From Erigeron canadensis (Eukaryota > Streptophyta > Magnoliopsida > Asterales > Asteraceae), in contig NC_057761.1 in assembly GCF_010389155.1 (NCBI RefSeq), positions 9,364,501 through 9,428,500 of the forward strand: a stretch of DNA of 64,000 nt. Reading direction: 5' to 3'. A model generated the notes under the pieces. The model saw only the letters and a list, made by a program, of their open reading frames with translations, did not search any database and was not told the DNA's origin. Below are positions 12,931 through 25,080 of the stretch, piece by piece; positions within the stretch are counted from its first letter, which is position 1, and each line of letters starts with the position of its first letter. The translations under genes were made by a program, and so were the position numbers.

Positions 12931-14860
12931 TTACTGAGGGTCAACAACGGCTTCGGGTTGGATCACATCAGGAACAATCTTAAGCAAGTCTTCAACAGAA
13001 ATGTTGGGGTTAACAACAACCTTCTCCAGGTAAGGAAAGACAACGTCCTTCCACTTCTTGTCAGCTACTTCAAGGTCATGGGAGGCAGTGGCAACAAAAT
13101 CTCCTCTGCAGTGTAAATCACATATGTCTTCAGCAGCAAACTCCTCCAACACAGTTGACCTCTCATCAGCTCTCTCGGCTGAAGTCATCTCCCCCAAAAG
13201 CTGACCAACTTCATCACTATACAATAAAGACTTGCTCACATACGGGATCACCTCTATAACTAGCCTGACACGATCTTGCTTCGACATATCAACTTGCTCA
13301 CGCAATAACCTGTTGCCCTCACGCTCCTCAGCATACTCCTGTTGTAACCTCAACATAGTTTCATCATGAACAGCTGCATCTGCTTTCAACATATTTATCC
13401 GTTGCTTCAAATCCTGGACATCAGATGACTCAACGGTAGTAATAAACCTGGCCTCCTTAGCCCTCAAATCTTCAACAGTGGCTACCAAGGATTGCACCTC
13501 CAAATTCTTGGACCTAAGATCAATAGACATTCTAGAGAAACGTCTAGCAATTACTGCATCAAGATAAGTATGAAATTCACGATCCTTTTTGAAAACACAG
13601 AGGATTGTCTCATTGTCCATATTATCGATCTTCTTGACATATTCAGCATTCATATCCTCACCATTCAGCCAATCAAGGATTTCCTGATCATGGACATCTA
13701 CTACAAAAAAAAAAAAAAACAATAACAACTTTGTAAATAATATTGCAGAAAAAGAAGAATACAAAGGATCATACCTGCAGAGGGCCTGCGGAATTCAGTC
13801 TCTTTCGCATCATCTCTGACCTTCATTCTTTTCACAACACGGCCTGCAACAGACTGCGGGATGCTAGAAACAGGGACCTCCTTCTTCTTTTTCTTCTTCG
13901 CAGCAGAGACCCCAGTAATTTCAACTTCAGACATATCAACGTTCAAGATAGGGGGATTCACAGCACTTGACACCTCCGGGTTATCATTCTGAACACCGGA
14001 AGAACCAGCATCAGCAACAAGGCTCCCTTGCCTTTCAAGACGAGGTACCTCGGTTACCTCTTTCAAACCCTTCCTTACAAATTTCCTAAAAGTCATATTT
14101 GCAATAAGCAATAAAGCCATCGCGGTGATCAAAACCAATGGAAAAAGAGATTATCAAAAATAAAAAGAACATCCAATCCTTACCATCTATATCTACACCA
14201 CCAGGCAAGACACTTATCACCCTTGCTTTATACAACACAACATCAGGGTACAATATGACTTGGATAGGGTTTGATCGAATTTCATGACACAATTCATCAA
14301 TGACATACTCAGGAAAGGGATTCTCATATTTTTCATGGATACACAATAACTTCCTATTGGTTATAGACTCAAAGCCACTAGGGATCAGAGAAGCTTTCAT
14401 AAAGACAAAATCACTTTTCCAATCACGGATATCGAGACCACCCCTTTTAAAACACCCAGCTTTCAAGCGGTTACCAACTGTAACCCAATCACCAGAGGGG
14501 AAAGTTTGAACAAAATCTAACAACGGTTCACTGCCATATGCTCTACACATAACCTCGAAGGCAACTATCCTTGACAAACAAAGTGGGGTGGCAGTGGAAA
14601 TATGAACATCAAGATAATCAAGGACACTAAGCATAAAAGATGAAAACGGGTATCTAACATTACCCTCAGTCATCGATTTGATATAAAAACCGACATACCC
14701 ATCTGGGGGAGTCAGAACAGTATCACCGTCGGAGGGGATCAAAAAGACGACATTTGACCAGGAAAATATTTATCCACAAACCTATTCAATTCTGACCAGA
14801 TAACAGTCGATTCAGTAGTTTTAATGCCTCCCTTCGTCATCAGAAGACACAAATCGAAAG
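12931..14860 (-). pseudogene. Antisense three-exon ORF of the gypsy-type transposon (Transposase_28-like) family
   Basis: Minus strand inside the LTR element. Exon 1 (from about 14839 to 14184) starts MTKGGIKTTESTVIWSEL and contains VGFYIKSMTEGNVRYPFSSF and LSRIVAFEVMCRAYG, the pattern of the plant 'putative gypsy type transposon' domain; it ends at a GT donor at 14183. Exon 2 (about 14084-13775) is acidic/basic linker with a KKKKKKE stretch. Exon 3 (13700-12931) follows a T-rich acceptor and is a long coiled coil ending VDPQ-stop at 12931. The exon 2/3 join is in phase; the exon 1/2 join is off by one base and there is a frame break near 14750, so I class it as broken. Function of this family is unknown; it is not a demonstrated transposase. 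Confidence 0.65.
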
Positions 14861-15194
14861 GCAAAATAGAAAAAACAGGAAAGAAATAGCGTACCTAATG
14901 GCGAGATCGGAAGATAATGAGGAGCATAAACCCTAAGAATAAAAGGGGATTATTTTTGGAAGTGAATAAATAAAAGCAAAAAAGGACTGACAGAGGGTTT
15001 ATATACCTAGCTTCATGAAGATCACATCCGTCCATAAGTTGCCTAGAGACACGCGCTCATTTACTACCTTTAATTACCCCTCAAATCAAATTAATTAAGG
15101 CGGTTTAAGAGATTTTACAGAAAACACCCCTGGAGAATATAGCGACGCAAGTTATAGTCCAACGCAATGACTATTTAGCGAAACTCATCACCTT

Positions 15195-15611
15195 GGACTG
15201 GGGGGCTTGATGACATACCCCTCCAGCGGTAAGCAAGGCCTGGCGCAGTGATACAAAGGGTCGTCCGTAACGAAGGCTTCCGCAGCTAAATAAAAAGGAT
15301 AAGAATCGTTCTCCTATAAATTCGGGATTTGGCCTTATCATCTCCGACTGATAATTAGGGAAATTATATCCCTGACCTAAGACTTAGATAACCCTAAGCG
15401 ACCTACTTGTTCTCCAAAAACACTTCCCCTATAAAAGGAGGATCGCAAGACCTACTAAAGGCATTCAACAAAACACTCTTGATCATACACAGATCGCACA
15501 AAGGACTTAATTGGCGTAAAGAGACTGACTTTACCTTTTGAGAACCGCCAATAAACAACCCTTATCACCCATTATCTCCCATTGTTTTAACCTCGGTTCG
15601 GTGCACAAACA
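15195..15611 (+). repeat. Polypurine-like tract and right LTR
   Basis: A purine-rich ggactggggggct (15195-15207) precedes TGATGACATACCCC, the start of a roughly 404 bp LTR ending GGTGCACAAACA at 15611. A TATA-like cctataaaagg lies at about 15430. Its final 55 bases match the left LTR, the rest does not. Confidence 0.65.
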
Positions 15612-17034
15612 CAACTTTTATTCAGCTTTTACTTATAATGTATTGTGTTGATTTTTAAATAAAACTAAATTGCTGTTTGGAGCGTTTGATTTGTGAGATA
15701 TCATGCTACTCGATTTATTTGGTTGAATATGAGTCCTCTTGCAGCATATATATATATATATAAGTGTTATTGTTAATACTTTTGCATTCATAGTCCCCAC
15801 CCTCTATCTCTTAAAGGCTCTGTGCTCCCGCAATTCTGATTGATCTTGTGATATTGCATTTAGAAATTCTTTTCTTATGTGTTTTCATTTACGACATCTC
15901 AAAGTTAGAAATTGGACTAACAACATACTTTTAATTAATTTGGTTGGTTGTCTCATGGTTGTGATATTACATTTAGAAATTCTTTTCTTATGTGTTTCCA
16001 TTTACGACATCTCAAAGTTAGAAGTTGGACTGACAACATACTTTTAATTAACTTGGTTGGTTGTCTCATGGTTGTAACTTGTAAGTACACTTATTCATTC
16101 CAAAGCCTTTGTTGTGATGGATTTAAATGTAATTAAATATAAAAAGTTATTTTTATACTTTTCTGATCAAGTTCGGATTATCACTCGGGGTGATTAACTA
16201 GTCTCTTGCATAAATTAAACAACATCCCTATGACATCATTATTTTATAAATATTGCTTAGTTGTCATTATTATACTTATTTCCATCAAAAAAAATTTTTT
16301 ATTTTTTTAATTTATGACATCATCCTATAAAAAGTTTAAATCATTTTTTAATTGATTTATGATTTATTTCATTTTTAGCTTAAGTCTAATATAAATTAAA
16401 ATGTTCTTATTTAATTTAATTTTTTTCTTTAAACAACTATATATCAAATTTCAAAAATAGTATCACCATCTTTTTTCGTAAATCAGCCTGTGTATATTAA
16501 ATAAAAAAACAATTGTTATCAAATCATCATTTTATAAAATTAGCTTAATTGTCATCTTTAAATTCTTTTTAAAGTTAAGTTATTTATTTATTTTTTTAAA
16601 TTTTTTAATGATATTATAAGCACTTTCCTTCTTTAAGTTTATTTAACTTTTATTTTTGTTATTTATGATGTCCCTTTCTATAAAAAGAAATAATTTTTTT
16701 TTTCTTTTGAAAAATCTAACATTTTATACATGGTCTTTTACATTTTCATCATCTAAATTGTTTTATCATAATAGATTTTTAAATTATCTGCATATTATGC
16801 GAGTTAATAAGCTACTTATATATATTCGAAGTATAAGATATAATATTTCAAGATTATGAGTATAATTGAACTATCTCATAGTTCTTAGATATCGACATAA
16901 CTTAATATTATAAAACTTTTATTAATAAGTCCAGGTTAATTAGTTAGTCCGTAAATGAATAAAATAGGCTATAAAGCAAATAGAACTTTTTTTAATTAAA
17001 CATAGGCTATAACTAAAAAAGTTATTTAGCAAGG
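15612..17034. other. AT-rich intergenic stretch with a 112-bp tandem duplication
   Basis: Two near-identical copies of a 112-base unit lie at 15848-15959 and 15960-16075 (attcttttcttatgtgtt, then ttggttggttgtctcatgg). A weak hairpin followed by CTAG-T (16180-16202) could be a Helitron 3' end on the plus strand. From 16210 to 17034 I see only AT-rich DNA with no gene. Confidence 0.6.
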
Positions 17035-17231
17035 GGTTAGGAATTATAAAACAAGTATTAAAATAACACAAAAAGACAAGATTTTGACCTTAAATCATGA
17101 TTAAATTGATGCACGAAGATTCACGGAACAATTGATATACGATGATTTTCATGATGCACAGTAATTATCACTAAAGAAAAACTTTTTGTTTATTTATTTT
17201 ACTTTAATACTTATTTTAATTTACTTAAAAC
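17035..17231 (-). mobile_element. Short inverted-repeat element, copy 1 of 3 ('gatgcacgaagattc' family)
   Basis: About 197 bp. Ends are inverted repeats built on aaaacaagtattaaa / tttaatacttattt. The core contains gatgcacgaagattcacgg and gatgattttcatgatgcac. It is in the opposite orientation to the copies at 28446-28645 and 48158-48357. No coding capacity; MITE-like. Confidence 0.7.
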
Positions 17232-17440
17232 CTATTTCGTAAAAGCGAGAAGTGAAGGTGGTGTTGTTATGCACCCAGGTTAGGTAAAATCCTTTTCAGA
17301 TCTTGATTTTTTAATTCATAAAAAACATAGGAGCTAATTATTAATTAATTATATATTAAATATTAAAAAATTAATTTGTGAGACCAACTTAAATTTCACT
17401 TGGTAAAATTGGCTGTAACTAAAAAAGTTTTTTTATTAAA

Positions 17441-18254
17441 CATCTCATTACAAATGAGGCAATCAATTCAACAATAAAACTCAACAAACAAAAACCTCTT
17501 CCTTCTTCCAAGTCTTGTTCAATTCAACCATCTGTCAAACCCCAGCAAAATCCTCCAAGTAATTCTCAATTTCCATTTTAGGGCTTTCTTCATCATCGAT
17601 TATTTCTTCAATTCCTTCAAGGGTTTTGCTCCTGGTAACAAATCTTGTTATCCATTTCATTCATTTCCTTTAATTTGATCCTGTTCAATTGCTTGATCTA
17701 GTGTTCCAATTTTCAAGATTTGATATTATTTAGGGTTTTGTGTTGTATATCATAGTCAATTGAAGATCTGATAGTTTGTATATTTATCAATTCATTTTTT
17801 TCTTGTTAATTTGTCAGAATGTACATGCTTGATCATCTGAATTTTGTCAATTTTTATCCTGTGTATAATTTGATTCAATCTATAATATTGATTTATGCAT
17901 TACAATAGTGAAGTACCTGACTGTTATTCTATTGGTGTTGAAAAGTTTTTTGATTTCTTATTATTGCTAAAATTTTTTGCAACTCTAATCTAATATGACT
18001 AATAATAACATTGTGCATTTTGAGGAATTTTGTATCGATACGAGAAATTACACAACTTTATTGAGTTTAGTCTATACATAATTGAGCATTGTGCATGCCT
18101 TCCATTATTTATCGACAACTGCTTCGAATTGGGATTTATTATCTGATATGAATTTTTAAAAATTGATTTACATATTTTTCTCGTTTCATCAACCAGGTCT
18201 TAACTTTGTACCAGTTCAATAGATTTTGATTTTAGGCCTCACGTATGAGCTTTG
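17441..18254 (+). promoter_or_regulatory. Probable 5' UTR with intron of the SEC23-type gene
   Basis: Pyrimidine-rich leader-like DNA at 17500-17635 ends in a GT (ctcctg|gtaac, about 17634). AG acceptors lie near 18195 and 18236, shortly before the ATG at 18255. A 5' UTR intron is likely but is inferred from splice-like signals alone. No other ORF. Confidence 0.45.
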
Positions 18255-21200
18255 ATGGCTGACCAACCTAATTTTTCTGCTGGGTACTCTGTTGGAATTA
18301 GTCCCTCCACCCCTGAGGCACAAACACGTAGACCCGATAACAAAATAAGTCCTCCTCCATTTACTCCATCTTCGGGTCCCAGATTTGTAACACCGACTAT
18401 ACAAACAAACCCAGTACCTCCCCCTTCTGTAAGAAGTTCACAATTGCCTTTACCTGGAAATGGCGCTAGAACAGGAAGTCCTGTTCCCCATTTGAGCACA
18501 CCACCAGGACCTCCTGTATTTTCTTCACCGGTTCAACCTGCTGCTGTGCCATTTCGAACATCTCCATCAACCCCTCAACCAGTTGCGTTTTCTGCAACTC
18601 CATCTTTGTCCGCTACACCACCATCAAATTATTCAGATGGGGCAAATGACTTACAGCGTCATGTGTTGAGTGATGCAGAGGACATGACATCTCTTTCTGA
18701 AGCACCAAATGTTCTACTTTCAGCACGTAAGGTATCTCTTTGTCCTCTTCCTTTTTTTTAATCATAATGCGGGAAGAGATTTTTTATTTTTATTTTTTGC
18801 TAGAAAGACAAGGGAAATAACTGGACACATAAGCGTTGAAATGAATATGAACAAGCATTTGGTCCCTAAAGTTCAATTACATTAGGGAAAAGAACTCAGA
18901 AAATTGAGTAATTTTCCATTTGATTTCTTTATAATGCGGTCCATACTTGCCTTGGCAACATGGATGCGTTGAACTGGTCTGTAGTTTTGATATGGGTCTT
19001 GTTGGGTTGGGTTGACTTGAAAACACTTTTTTCTAACCTAGTCACTGGACTTTAATAGTCGTTGCTAAAATCACTTAGTGTTTGAAGACCTTTAGAGAAA
19101 CTGTTCAATTTTGTACAAATGCTGCATGTTCTGGTTGTAATCATCCAAAACTCTTTAAAATCGAGAAAGATAGTGGTTTTGATATTGTTTTTTGAAGTCC
19201 AGAGACAAAATTAGAATTGAAGTGGAAACTTCTTTTATATATTTCAATATTAATCTTTCAAGAGTTGGATCGTTCATGAGATGTCAGAGATGGCAGCTTT
19301 GACAATTGTATCTACTAATAGATCAATTAGGTTGCATGTTACCTAAAATGGCTTGAATGGGTAAACCACAAAAATACATGCTAAGAAAAAGGGTCAATTG
19401 TGTCAAATGTTGCCGACAGTTTATTTGAACATATACCAGTCTGTTAAATAATTTTGTTCAAAGTTTTTTGATTATTATGTTAATACTTAATAGTACAAGT
19501 CTTTCAAACTCCCATGTGTATTTTTTATTTAAAAGGAGAAAGAAGATTCTGATTGCATTTTGTCTCGTACTATAGTTACATATTTAGATTCATTAATCGT
19601 TATGGAGTCACCCAACCTGCGTGGTCCACCCATTTTGCCATCCTGGCATAATTAAAAGATTTACTCCTGAACTCTTTTGCTTCCTATGTAGGTACTGAAA
19701 CAAAAGAAACTCATGAATGTACCCAGCTTGGGATTTGGGGCATTGGTTTCTCCTGGACGGGAAGTCTTACATGGTCCTCAAATTGTTCATCGGGATCCTC
19801 ATCGTTGCCAAAATTGTGGAGCTTATGCAAATCTTTATTGCAACATCTTGCTAGGATCAGGGCAGTGGCAATGTGTAGTATGCCGAAATCTGAACGGAAG
19901 CGAAGGTGAATACGTGGCCTCCACAAAAGAAGAACTTCTTAATTTACCAGAACTAGCATTTCAAATGGTTGATTTTGTTCAAACTGGGAATAGAAGACCT
20001 GGTTTTGTTCCTGTCTCTGATTCCAGAATGTCAGCTCCTATTGTTCTTGTTATAGATGATTGTTTAGATGAACCACATCTTCAACATTTACAAAGCTCCT
20101 TGCATGCATTTTTAGACTCACTTTCCCCCACAACAAGAATTGGCATCATATCATATGGAAGCGTGGTTTCAGTTTATGATTTTTCTGAAGAATCAGTTGC
20201 ATCTGCTGATGTTTTGCCAGGTAACATTTCTCCCAGTCAAGAATCGTTGAAACAACTTGTTTATGGAACTGGGGTTTATTTGTCACCTATTCATGCTTCA
20301 TTGCCCGTGGTACATTCAATATTTTCATCTTTGAGACCATATAAGCGGAATCTTCCTGAGGCTTCTAGAGACCGCTGCATGGGGGCTGCGATAGAGGTTG
20401 CATTAGCAATTATTCAAGGACCATCAGCAGAGATGTCACAAGGGGTTCTGAGAAAACCAGGAGGTAGTAGTAGAATTATTGTATGTGCCGGGGGACCAAA
20501 CACATGTGGGCCCGGATCAGTCCCTTATTCTTCCAGTCATCCAAACTATCCCTACATGGAGAAAAATGCATTAAAATGGATGGAAAATTTGGGCCGTGAA
20601 GCTCATAAACGTAATACATTAATTGATATCTTATGTGCGGGAACGTGTCCGCTTCGAGTTCCTATTTTACAACCTCTTGTAAAAGCTTCTGGTGGGATCT
20701 TGATTCTTCATGACGATTTTGGGGAAGCTTTCGGTGTGAATCTTCAAAGAGCATCTAATCGAGCCGCAGGTTCTCATGGTTTGATGGAAATACGCTGTTC
20801 TGATGATATAAATGTTTCGCAAGTTATAGGCCCAGGGGAGGAGGCACATTTGGATAACCATGAAGTTTTTAAGAATGATAATTCAGTTTCAATACAAATG
20901 CTAAGTGTGGAAGAAACACAATGTTTTGCAGTGTCAATGGAAACACGTGGAAACATTAAAAGTGATCATGTATATCTTCAATTTGGAATTCTGTTTTCGA
21001 ATCTATACCAAGCGGATATCACAAGGGTGATTACGGTTAGATTGCCAACAGTAGATAGTGTTTCGGCTTATCTTGAAAGTGTTCAAGACGAAGTGGCGGC
21101 AGTGCTTATTGCTAAAAGAAGTCTCTTACGGGCCAAAAGTTTTTCAGATGCAATTAGTGTCAGGAAAACCGTAGATGAAAGAATTAAAGATATCACCAGT

Positions 21201-24200
21201 AGATTTGGATCCCAAATGCCAAAATCAAAACTTTACCAGTTTCCGAAGGAGTTGTCGTATATACCTGAGCTTTTATTTCATCTTAGGAGGGGTCCACTTT
21301 TGGGTAGCATTCTTGGTCATGAGGACGAGAGGTCGGTTTTGCGGGATATATTTTTGAATGCATCCTTTGATTTGTCTCTTCGAATGGTGGCCCCTAGATG
21401 CCTTATGCATTGTGAGGGAGGCACTTTTGAGGAGCTGCCAGCTCATGACCTTGCAATGCAATCTGATGCAGCTGTTGTTCTCGATCATGGGACTGATGTC
21501 TTCATTTGGTTGGTAAGTTACTTGGCTTAATACTCTCTGTTAACCCCCCCTCCCCGGTGAAAAGTTATTATGCGTCAGCTACCCCCGAGGTGGCACTTTC
21601 TACCCATGTACTTATGATGGGCCGATTTGGGTTATGTTTTTTTTTATACCTAAAACCGGTCAAGATATGCTTTCTTTTTTGTGAACAAGAAACAGGTTGG
21701 TTCAAATTTTCATTGTTTGGATCTGTGTTTCCAAAGTTTCTTAGTGACTTTAGGGATCCTGATCGGGGTTACATAATCGAATAATTAGTTCACATTTAGT
21801 GGTAATCAGAAAGTTACATTTTTCATCAATAGCAAGTATTTTAGAAGCACTTGTTCAAAAGGGAAAGATACAGTAATAATCAGTTGATGATTATAGTAAT
21901 CAATTTTGCAAGCGTGTTGGGTTAATGAGTGGTATTGCATCTTAGAATTAATTAGTAAATTATGCATTTACTCATTTCCATAATAACTATACTTAGGGAT
22001 TATGAGAGGTTGATTATTATGCTTAATGACTTAGAGACTGCAAAAGCATGAGCCATTGTAGAGAGACACTTTCCCCGCATAAGCTGGTTTTGTCTGTTAA
22101 TTGTTAATTTAATCTCTTGTTTCTATAAGCATGTAATCTCAGGGTCTTTTCAGAAGAACCTAGACTGTTACTAGATCTTAAATGATACTTTAGGCTTGCC
22201 GTCTTTTACTATAGAATGAGTGCATCTCATTTGCGAGCATTTAAGTCGGAATTAAGAAATATAGACACGTAACTACAAAGCAGACCCTTTAGGCTCTCCA
22301 TAATCTAGTATCTAAGCGTTTCCATCAAAGCTTTGCTCACCAAATTTAGTACTCATAATGTCATACAGACCTTCTAGGATTAATGGAAGGCTGTCATATT
22401 TGATCATCTTTTACTAAATTTATGACTTGATTCGGCTAAGCTGATATTGATATTTGTTAAGTGTGACTGGAGGTAGATGACTGCTCCCATTTTTTCTAAT
22501 CTTAATCTTAATATTTACTAGAAGCAGCAACTTTGGACCATTTACTTAGAATGGCTCGAATTTGGGTTTCACTTTATTTCTAATGACACAAATGGGTTAA
22601 GCTAAAAGATAGAAGCAAATCTGATTGTGCACCGAACCGTGTAAGCCTAGAAAATTGGATTGTGAGTGGAAAGAACCCTTGAAGGTTTTTTAGGGTTTGT
22701 TGGCGATTCCCCGAAGGTAGGAACGGTGTTCCTTTACGCCAACGAAGGTGGATTGAGGTGGTAGTCGAATTGTATTCGACGTTAGTTAGGCTTTTGGATC
22801 GATCCTTGATCGCATGTATTGGGAAATTCCTCCTCCCTGAATATGGGAAATTCCTCCTCCTTTTATTAGGAGGGGATTCCTTGGAGGAGAAGGTTAGGGT
22901 TTTCCCTATTCCTTTTTTGAGTAAAACTCTACTTACCATGTTTATCCGATTTAGTATCCTTAGGAGAATATCCTAGAATATTCCGGACTAGGTAAGTATA
23001 TTTATCTTCGAAAAGGGGTTGTGTTAATCTTTTTATTCGGTTGAGTTGATCGAGTTAAGCACCTTCGTGTTTATGCCCTTCGTAGATGTGCTTCGTTGTG
23101 ACGTCCTTTGTATGGTGGCTCGGAGGGGTACATCGTCAAAAACGGACTATAATGGGCCAAGGTCCAAACCCTCTAAAAGTCTCTGAAGTGTATCTAAATG
23201 CATAAAAGTTTTTTATAAATGAATGAAGTTCAGTCCCATTATACAAAAAAAAAAAAAAAACATTCAAAAGAGTGGTTGTAAGTGCTTGGCGATTATCAAG
23301 GGTTTTGGGTTGGAGCCCCCTCGCACCCTTTGTATAAAAAGCCTTTTTAACACCTTACTAAAATCGATCATAATATTTTTGTTATCTTTCAAACATGTTA
23401 TGTGTAAACTTGAGAAATGCAAATATGCTGTTTACTTAATGTACAAAACAGGTAATTTATTTTTATATAAATACAAAAAACAAAATCTACAAACCTTATT
23501 ATAGCCATATCTTTAAGTAGTAATGAAGTTCACAAAATGGATAAGATGTGTTGAGGGTTGACCCAACCTGACCAAACCATTCTTGACTTGCACTAAAGAA
23601 TTGCCAGATCCGCAACCCTGAATTTGCCACCTCTAAACTCCATCTCCTTCTCAAATCGAACTGTACTCATGCTGATTGCATTAACCATGTTTCCACCTTC
23701 AATCATTGTGCATGTAAAGGGGCTAGGTTGCCTTCATGCAATTGTGTATAGAGATCTGATTACTTGTGATTTCTGTTTTTTGCTAGTTTATATTATGTCT
23801 TAGGTGACAGACTAAATATTGGAAATAGATGACATTGTATGTGCTATTGACCTAGTAAACGCTCGAACCTTTATTGCTAGCTATCTGAAAAACATTCTAA
23901 TCTTACATTGTTGGAATCAGGGTGCTGAACTTGCTGCACAGGATGGAAGAAGTGCAGCAGCATTAGCAGCCTGCAGAACGTTGGCAGAAGAACTGACTGA
24001 GACAAGGTTTCCAGCTCCTAGAATTCTCGCATTCAAAGTAATTATTAAATTTCCTTCCTCTTTGAACCTATAATATGTTATATCGAAATAATAATGAACT
24101 TTTACGGAATTTGTTTGCAACAGGAGGGCAGCTCTCAGGCCAGGTATTTTGTGTCTCGGCTAATACCTGCACACAAGGACCCTCCCTATGAGCAGGTGAG

Positions 24201-25080
24201 TTGACCATAATATGCACAGATAGTAGCTTTAATCACTTTATTTGTGGATGTGTAGATTTGGGTACTTTAATTAAAAATAGTTTATTAAAACTTAGCTAAA
24301 TTGGTAAGATCAAGTCAAATGGGTTAAAGGTCTGCCTGTACTTTGTATTGGTTGCCTCATTAATTCGCTTTATTTAAAGATTTAAATTTCAGTGTAACTA
24401 TAAAAAATAGTATCCATAGTCATACTTAAAACATTAATTGTTTATTAGTATATAACAAGAAAAAGAAAAAGTGCTACGGGTCAATCTGACCCTTTATGTT
24501 CCTTGCTAAAAAAGATTTGTTTTGAGCTATCGCCAAATCAAACCAGCTGCTCTTGTTTTGCCTCCTATTGTTGTTTTGTTGGATTCCCATCTCTCTTATG
24601 CGAATTCATTTGTACAGAAGTTAATTGTTTACATGTCAATATTGGTAAACTAAAGAAATTTGGCTCTGATTAAAATAGGGTCAAAGTCGTTCCATTCCAT
24701 AATGAAGAATTTACACTTAACAATGTTACATTGCTGTATGTAATTAGTAGTTTTGAAGTCTGCTATATGTATTATATGTTTACAAAGTTAAATGAAAAGA
24801 TTCATAATAGTAAAAGGATGGTCGGTCAATTTGACTCGTCTTTAATTTTTACCTGTTTTGACTCATTACCCAACATGTTTGTACTACCCGGTTTGCTATG
24901 TAACTGATGAACTAATTCACAAGTGAAAAATTTTGTTGACAGGAAGCAAGATTTCCACAGCTTAGAACTTTGAGTGTAGAACAAAGGACAAAACTGAAAA
25001 GCAGTTTTATTCACTTTGATGAACCAAGCTTCAGTGAATGGATGCGTAGTCTCAAAGTATTAGCACCTGAACCAAGCTAA
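18255..25080 (+). CDS. SEC23: SEC23-type COPII coat protein, proline-rich N-terminal isoform
   Basis: Exons 18255-18731, 19692-21512, 23921-24037, 24124-24195 and 24943-25080 join in frame with GT/AG borders and give 874 residues, close to Arabidopsis At4g01810. Role (known): Sec23 is the GTPase-activating inner-coat subunit that with Sec24 binds Sar1-GTP at ER exit sites. Domains: a Pro/Ser-rich N-terminus (residues 1 to about 155), a zinc finger with C198, C201, C220 and C223, a trunk domain (about 240-500, beginning APIVLVIDDCLDEPH), a beta-sandwich and helical domain, and a C-terminal gelsolin-like repeat starting at DVFIWL. The protein ends LKVLAPEPS. The ATG at 18255 is the first in frame. 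The third intron-borne gap (21513-23920) is large and holds a retroposon. Plant SEC23 genes are multicopy, so the exact isoform is inferred. Confidence 0.93.
22600..23262 (+). repeat. Poly(A)-ended retroposon-like insert in the SEC23 intron
   Basis: This part of intron 2 is richer in G and C than its surroundings, has a duplicated gggaaattcctcctcc block (about 22827-22860), and ends at 23246-23262 in a 16-base A run after 'aaatgaatgaagttc'. That suggests the 3' end of a LINE or SINE-type retroposon. No reverse transcriptase is recognisable and I found no clear target-site duplication, so boundaries are approximate. Confidence 0.35.

Larger units (their letters stand above)
9040..15611 (+). 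mobile_element. Ty3/gypsy-like LTR element with gag-protease and an antisense ORF, lacking reverse transcriptase and integrase
   Basis: Structure: left LTR (9040-9568), primer-binding region, degenerate gag and protease (9647-12210), a stretch with no recognisable pol (12210-12930), an antisense three-exon ORF (12931-14860), a purine-rich tract and a right LTR (15208-15611). Antisense genes between pol and the 3' LTR are known in the Tat lineage of plant Ty3/gypsy elements. Reverse transcriptase, RNase H and integrase are absent, so it could only have moved in trans. It sits at the broken edge of the tandem array. The two LTRs match only over about their last 55 bases, so a simple single-insertion history is doubtful. 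No target-site duplication is evident. Confidence 0.75.

Noticed and set aside
21506..21784. Extension of SEC23 exon 2 beyond 21512
   Set aside because: A GT donor after FIWL joins in frame to the gelsolin-like exon at 23921, which matches the family; the read-through stops at once.
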